Source of the DNA: Shinisaurus crocodilurus
Lineage: Eukaryota; Chordata; Lepidosauria; Squamata; Shinisauridae
Assembly: GCA_021292165.1 (NCBI GenBank)
Contig: CM037880.1
Location: 23,834,051 to 23,898,050, forward strand
Length of the DNA: 64,000 nucleotides
Direction: 5' to 3'
This document shows, in pieces, positions 59,081 through 64,000 of the stretch. The notes beneath the pieces are model-generated. The model saw nothing but the letters and a program-made list of their open reading frames with translations, searched no databases and was not told the DNA's origin. The position numbers and the translations under genes were made by a program. Positions within the stretch are counted from its first letter, which is position 1, and each line of letters begins with the position of its first letter.

Positions 59081-59274
59081 TCACGCAACCTTAGTTGGAA
59101 TATTTTAAGAGCAAGGATTTTATGGTAGGATGGAACAATACATTGGTTTGGTTAATAAGATATGACCATTTTACAGTTCTTCCTGTTTCCTGTAAAGGCT
59201 TCTCTTCAGGGGTCTATAGTATACAGTCTTTATTGTTGCAGGGACTTAAATATTCCACTTTTGTTTCCTTTCAG

Positions 59275-59430
59275 TTGGCCCTCATATAGGCCGATACTGT
59301 GGGCAAAACACACCGGGCCGTGTTCGCTCTTCAACCGGCATTCTTTCCATGGTTTTCTACACCGACAGTGCAATAGCAAAAGAAGGATTCTCTGCAAACT
59401 ACACTGTGTTGCAGAACAGTGTTTCAGAAG
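59275..59430 (+). CDS. NRP1: Neuropilin-1 internal exon, end of CUB domain a2
   Basis: The exon opens with TT, completing the Val codon begun upstream, then 51 codons, then one base of the next codon. The peptide reads VGPHIGRYCGQNTPGRVRSS, TGILSMVFYTDSAIAKEGFS and ANYTVLQNSVSE. RYC pairs with FC of the previous exon, Asp in YTDSA is the third a2 calcium ligand, and NYT is a conserved sequon near the domain end. The acceptor is tttcctttcag and the donor GAAG/gtcagt. In known NRP1 the next residues lead into the first F5/8-type (b1) domain, which must lie beyond this window. QNTPGRVRSSTG agrees with the sauropsid form as I recall it (human has QKTPGRIRSSSG), which supports a reptile source. 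Confidence 0.97.
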
Positions 59431-59977
59431 GTCAGTGTTTACCTGTCCTGCAGAGCTGTGCATCGAATATTCTCCATCATGTCTTCTCAGTCTGCTGGGT
59501 GCTGTATGAAATATTTAAAGAAACCTTGGATAAATAAGGACTCTGGGTGTGGGTGTGTGCGCCTGCGTGCGTGTGCATATGTGTATGTCTGTTTTTAATG
59601 CAGCTACTCTTTGATTACCAGTGCCAAAGACATTTCCTTACAGATTGGTTTCTCTAAAAGCTCATAACATTGCGGAATAATTTTCCCATTCCAGTGTAAA
59701 TTGAGGCCAGTAGATCTAAACAATAAAATCCAAACCAAGACCTAAATTGTCCAATGCCTTGATACAAGACACCAATTTACTGTATGCATAGATCATGCAA
59801 GCAAAACTTTCCCATCCTCTCCTCCCCACTCCTGCAGACCTGCATGCACCCCAGATCTGCTCCAGAAAGTCCCTCCAACCCTCTGGAGCAGATTTGTGGG
59901 GCACAGAGGGGAAGGGGAAATCTGTTCACCAGCAGTTCCTTTCTGCTGGTGAAACAAAGCCATTCGATACAACCCTT

Positions 59978-60211
59978 TATTTATTTTATTATATTTATAC
60001 CCCACCTTTTTTCCTGCAAGGAACCCAAGGCGGCTTACATAATCCTCCTCCTCCTCCATTTTATCCTCACAACAACCCTGTGAGGTAGGTTAGGCTGAGA
60101 GTCAGTGACTGGCCCAAAGTCACCCAGTGAGTTTCATGGCCGAGAGGGGACTAGAACCTGGATCTCCCGAGTCCCAGTCCAACCCTCTCACCACTACACC
60201 ACACTGGCTCC
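59978..60211 (-). repeat. MIR/CORE-type tRNA SINE, near full length
   Basis: ttataccccaccttttttcc through the complementary core to ctctcaccactacaccacac and tggctccc (tRNA head on the minus strand). Lies about 550 bp after an NRP1 exon. Confidence 0.88.
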
Positions 60212-60473
60212 CTTTGGCACCCCTTTCCTGCAAACCAGAACAAAAATCTGAAGATCAAAACCCATTTGTGACTGAAAAGGAAATGTTACTGGGACACAAG
60301 ACCAGCACACTGAACATCCTCTCTACAGCTATGGGGACACGGACTACGAGCCACAGAGAAATATAGAGTACTGTCCTCAGTGCAAATCTCTTGCAGCTCC
60401 AGACCCCAACTAATTTTAAGCTGTTAGCTGAAATTGCTCACACATTTTCCTATGACCGAAAGTAAGAAAAGGG

Positions 60474-60522
60474 GTGGTGTGTGTGTGTTTGTGTGTATGT
60501 ATGTACGTACGTAAGTACGTAC
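60474..60522. repeat. (GT)n/(GTAC)n microsatellite
   Basis: GT units grade into self-complementary gtac units. Confidence 0.9.
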
Positions 60523-61136
60523 ACAACATATGGATCTAGAACACTTTTCGCATTACATCTGATTTACTGGAGCGAGTAAATATGAATTTCTAGACTTCAT
60601 TACAATAAGTTACCTCTCTGACATATATCAGTACCTTGAACAGATTATTGGTATATGTACACTGCTCTATGCATATGCACTGGGATCTGTGTAGGGTTGT
60701 GTAATATCACATCTCCGGTCTGCACACCAGGGAATGGACGCTGAGAATTGGGCAGGACACAAAAGCTCTCCCTTCTAATCAGCTTTCAGGAGAAAATTAG
60801 GACACTGAAAACTTCTCTTTGTACACACTGAAATGTAGATATACCCATTAAAATTTGAAAAATATAACAACTACTAAGACAGTTACCTGACAGTCAGCTC
60901 AGGACAGTCCAATTAAAAAAAAAAACACGAGGTCAAGAAATTTGTTTTATATTAAATCAACAACAAAAAGCTCAAATTCTTACGAAATAAAAAAATCTAT
61001 GGAAGACTTCATACTGCATGTGTCAGAGCTCAGCCATAGGCAACTATTAAATCAGAGCCAGGAACTGGGAAACACAGGAGCCGGGAGTCAGAGCCAAGAG
61101 GTCAGAGAACAAGTCACAGGAGTTAGAACAAAATAA

Positions 61137-61281
61137 GAGCCAGAACTAGGAAAGACAGTCATTGCCCAGGAGAAGTCTTAGCCTGAACAGGAAGTGTTTC
61201 CTATTGATGAGAACCAGAACTAGGAAAGGCAGTCAGGAAAATTCTTAGCCTGATCAGGAAGTTTTTTTCTATTGACGAGAA
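61137..61281. repeat. Two-unit tandem repeat (about 70 bp each)
   Basis: ccagaactaggaaag-cagtca, cttagcctga-caggaagt and ctattga-gagaa recur in order at 61140 and 61212, with an 11-bp ttgcccaggag block only in the first. Confidence 0.8.
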
Positions 61282-62631
61282 GCAATGGCCAACCTGGCAG
61301 GGGGAATCACTCCAGGATCTGGGAGCTCCTACCTCCTTACTGTCTAGGGTCATGGCTTCAATTGATACCCTTGGTGGCTTCTCACATGAAGCAGCTATGC
61401 AAGGCCTCCCAGCTCTACTCCCAGCAGTTCTTGACTACATGGGAGAAATTTATTACCCCATGTAATATTTATTACCTTATCTACAGAGCATATCTGATCA
61501 AAGTAATAGCACTTATTTGTACCAAATTCAGGGATAGAGAATACTGTAATTCACTATTTCAAATGGAAATTCCACAATAGAAAGAAGTCTGACTTATTCC
61601 TGAATGCCTCTTAATAACCACTTGTAATACTTCTGTCTGACTCAGAATAGTTTCTCTCTAAGGGAAAATGCTGATCGACCAGATCTCATTTGGTCGTGTG
61701 GTTTTTTTAACCTTCAAATAGAATTAAAATTGTAGGGAACACAAGGTTAATCATACCCCTGTCACATCACAGCTACTTTCTGATTTTTAAAACATTTTAT
61801 AGCAAATCTCTTGTTAACGTTTATTGCTACACTTAGATTTAGTGTTATTTTTGGTCTGAATTGAACGCTTGTCATACTGGCCTGTTTTATCTCCCATGTA
61901 GAGGAAGGAGTGTGTGAAGACTACACCGACAGCTTTTAAAGCTGAAGATTATAAGTAAAACAGATAGAGTAAATGCAGCATCCTGCAAGTTTCCTAATAA
62001 CATTCAGGGAAGGCAAGCATAACCCCCAAATCTAACCTGCTGGGGGTGTTAGAATTAGGTGGAGGTGCCCCTTCACCAGATGTCCAGCTTCAGGAGAGTT
62101 CCATCCGCCTTGGCAGCCCAGTTCTGCCTGTAGAAAGCTCAGTGGGTGGAAAGCTACCACCAGCTGTGTTCCATCGGTGCCAGCCGCAGCCATTAGAAGG
62201 TCACAAAATCAGGCGTTTTGGGGTGGGGTGTAGGCAGCCTTGGATCCACCAAATCCAAACCCTCTCCATTCCCCTGAGGGGGCCTCAGGATTGGTTCCCT
62301 AATTTACACCAGCCTCAAGCTGTCATAGGAAATTTCACTCCTGTTGTATTAGTGGGAGGGAAAATACAAAAGAACCCCACACCACTGGGGGTAAAGGAAG
62401 AACTCCACCCCGCTACACTTGCCCTGGCTGATGAGAGTCAGACTCGGCAGGGCTTTTGATGAGTTGATCTGCTGCTTCACTTCCCCCATTCCTGACCCCA
62501 CTTCTGACTGCATTGTAAAACTGTGCCTTAATCCAAACCTAGAGCAAGGGGTTAATTTAGCTTCCATGGCCCATTCAAGTTTTCAGTTAGTAATCTGGAA
62601 TTAAATGTGACCATGAGAAACTATAAATTTC

Positions 62632-62802
62632 GGCCATGAAGCTCACTGGGTGATTTTGGGTCAGTCACTGACTCTCAGCCTAACCTACCTCACAGGGTTG
62701 TTGTGAGGATAAAGTGGAGGAGGAGGATTATGTCAGCCGCCTTGGGTTCCTTGCAGAAAAAAAGGCGGGGTATAAATATAATAAATAAATAAATAAATAA
62801 AT
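62632..62802 (+). repeat. MIR/CORE-type SINE, 5' truncated
   Basis: Starts cggccatgaagctcactggg and continues through the core to ggcggggtataaatataa and (AAAT)n. tRNA head missing. Confidence 0.86.
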
Positions 62803-62852
62803 TGCCCATGGTTAAGTGTGTGCATGGGAAGTAATACTAGCATATGAAGTGG

Positions 62853-63210
62853 ACAGAGGTGAGCTGACCCAAGACATTTTGCTGCCTGGGGCAAAGAACA
62901 AAATGGTGCCCCTCCCCACTCCGTGTACAGAAGCCAACTGGACTGGCAGTTGAATCTTCCTCTCCAACACTGGTGACAAGATGGTGTCCTCCTTCACTGC
63001 CCACACCTGAGGCAGCAGGCTCGTTTAGGGGGCTCAGGACAGGCTGTGTGGCATACACAGCTCTGTCTTTCAACAAAGGGACTGGCTGGAGGCTCAGGAG
63101 GAACAGCCGGGGGGGGAGGGCGAGGGCGCTGCTGCTGCTGCCGCCGTTGTCCCCCATGATCTGCCCGCCGGCAGTTGCCTCACTCTGCCTAATGGTATGG
63201 TCGGCCTTTA
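62853..63210. mobile_element. Decayed hAT-like element
   Basis: The left end (cagaggtgagctgacc) and the inverted right end (aaaggccgaccataccatta) are weakly alike. The right end (tgcctaatggtatggtcggc) resembles the right end of the hAT at 31520-32784 (ggcctaatggtagcgccggc). No 8-bp duplication survives. The interior is GC-rich with ctgctgctgctgccgccg. Confidence 0.45.
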
Positions 63211-63440
63211 CACAGAGCGAACACGATGCGGCATATGCCATGGAGTGCAGGACCTTGACAGGGAGACCTTGTTCAGAACCATGCTTAACTATCCAGCTTG
63301 CTGGGTGACCTCAGGCTAGGGGGCACAGATTTTGTCTCATCCATTCCATCTGTCTTTCGCAGATTGTCAGGCATCTTTCCTTCCATCATCTGCTCTTTGA
63401 CAGTATCAGATTTTTTTTAAAACCAGAATGTTGTTCTACT

Positions 63441-63490
63441 TGCACTAATTCCCATTAGAACTAAGTCACATTAGTGCAAGTGTGCATTAG
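63441..63490. repeat. Inverted-repeat cluster
   Basis: cttgcactaat and attagtgcaag are inverted, followed by further gcattagtgctaatgc palindromes to about 63510. Confidence 0.6.
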
Positions 63491-63710
63491 TGCTAATGCA
63501 TACTTGCACAAATGTGCTAATGCTTGTTAATTCATGAGGATTAGCACAAATCCCCCCCAAAGCGAAAAACCAGTCCACAAGTCCACAGAATCCTCATGAC
63601 TTGGGGAAAAAACCACTCCACTGCGGAATCTGCAGGTCATATTCATAAAAATCCAAACTCATTTGAATCCACTGCAGATTTCTCTAACATCCCAGTCACT
63701 TTCTGGGAGT

Positions 63711-63800
63711 CTAGCCTACCTCACTGGGTTGTTGTGAGGATGACATGTAGGAATGGCATGCATATACCACCTTGAATTTCTTGAACGAAGGGTGTGATAA
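63711..63800 (+). repeat. CORE-type SINE 3' fragment
   Basis: cctacctcactgggttgttg, tgaggatgacatg and accaccttgaatttcttgaa match the 3' half of the SINE core with heavy divergence. Confidence 0.55.
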
Positions 63801-64000
63801 AATCAATATACATCAAATCAATAGGCCATTTAGTCTAATATTCTCTCTTTGAGAATGGCCATGTCTTCTTTTTTTAAAAAAATCTTGCAATGGAAATTGC
63901 AATTCTGGGCTAAAATCACTGTATAACAGGGTTGTCTCAAAAGCTGCAAACATACAATAAAATGGTATAATGTCAGAATGGTCTCACATAAAGCTGTCAT

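Larger units (their letters stand above)
41702..59274 (+). other. NRP1: NRP1 complete intron (17.6 kb)
   Basis: A phase 1 intron bounded by gtaaga and tttcctttcag. It carries two antisense LINE copies, an ORF1-type LINE relic and a full hAT element. Stretches with nothing recognised: 41710-42520, 44840-45540, 45630-47930, 48010-50690, 51700-54340, 56915-57490 and 59085-59270. Confidence 0.92.
59431..64000 (+). other. NRP1: NRP1 intron, 5' portion
   Basis: Starts with donor gtcagt and continues past the window. Contains three SINE copies and a decayed hAT-like element. 60215-61015 and 61290-62630 show nothing I can assign. An open frame at 62046-62459 lacks any recognisable family or splice context. 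Confidence 0.88.

Noticed and set aside
62046..62459. 137-residue frame as a gene or exon
   Set aside because: No recognisable domain and no matching splice sites in phase with NRP1.

Overview
This is a stretch of vertebrate nuclear genome, not a microbial locus. It is AT-rich, gene-sparse and dense in transposon relics. The only host gene I can support is neuropilin-1 (NRP1), on the + strand. Three internal coding exons lie at 28222-28403, 41474-41701 and 59275-59430, each with consensus AG acceptors and GT donors. Together they encode the end of the first CUB domain (a1) and nearly all of the second (a2), in the order and splice phases expected for NRP1. The rest is intron: the 3' part of the intron before the first exon, two whole introns of 13.1 and 17.6 kb, and the 5' part of the next.

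The repeat content points to a squamate reptile, most likely a lizard. It includes MIR/CORE-type tRNA SINEs with (AAAT)n tails, 5S-rRNA-headed SINEs, a tRNA-Ala-headed SINE, CR1/L2-type LINE relics, hAT elements with 8-bp target duplications, and many short palindromic MITEs. The exon peptide is also sauropsid-like. The species cannot be read from this window.

Layout: 1-28221 is intron with LINE C-terminal relics, a hAT MITE (4117-4456), L2-like reverse-transcriptase relics (7.6-8.1 and 9.0-9.4 kb), several fold-back elements (10.05, 14.3, 15.0, 15.5, 20.3, 23.4 kb), a six-unit minisatellite joined to a retroposon tail (24.3-25.2 kb) and a LINE 3' end (26.9 kb). 28404-41473 holds a 350-bp fold-back inside a SINE, a 1.27-kb hAT inside a palindromic MITE (31.5-32.8 kb), two solo-LTR candidates, and a three-layer nest (SINE, then LTR, then hAT MITE) at 35.8-36.9 kb. 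41702-59274 holds two antisense copies of the same LINE (42.5-44.8 and 54.9-56.9 kb), a LINE ORF1 esterase relic with no ORF2 (50.7-51.7 kb) and a 923-bp hAT (57.8-58.7 kb). 59431-64000 holds more SINEs and a decayed hAT.

I found no tRNA or rRNA gene likely to be functional, no CRISPR array, no bacterial-type operon and no new multi-gene system. The most informative structures are the nested insertions, whose host repeats resume exactly across the insert and so give relative ages; the ORF1-only LINE derivative; the minisatellite-plus-tail composite; and the 5S-headed SINEs with two different bodies.
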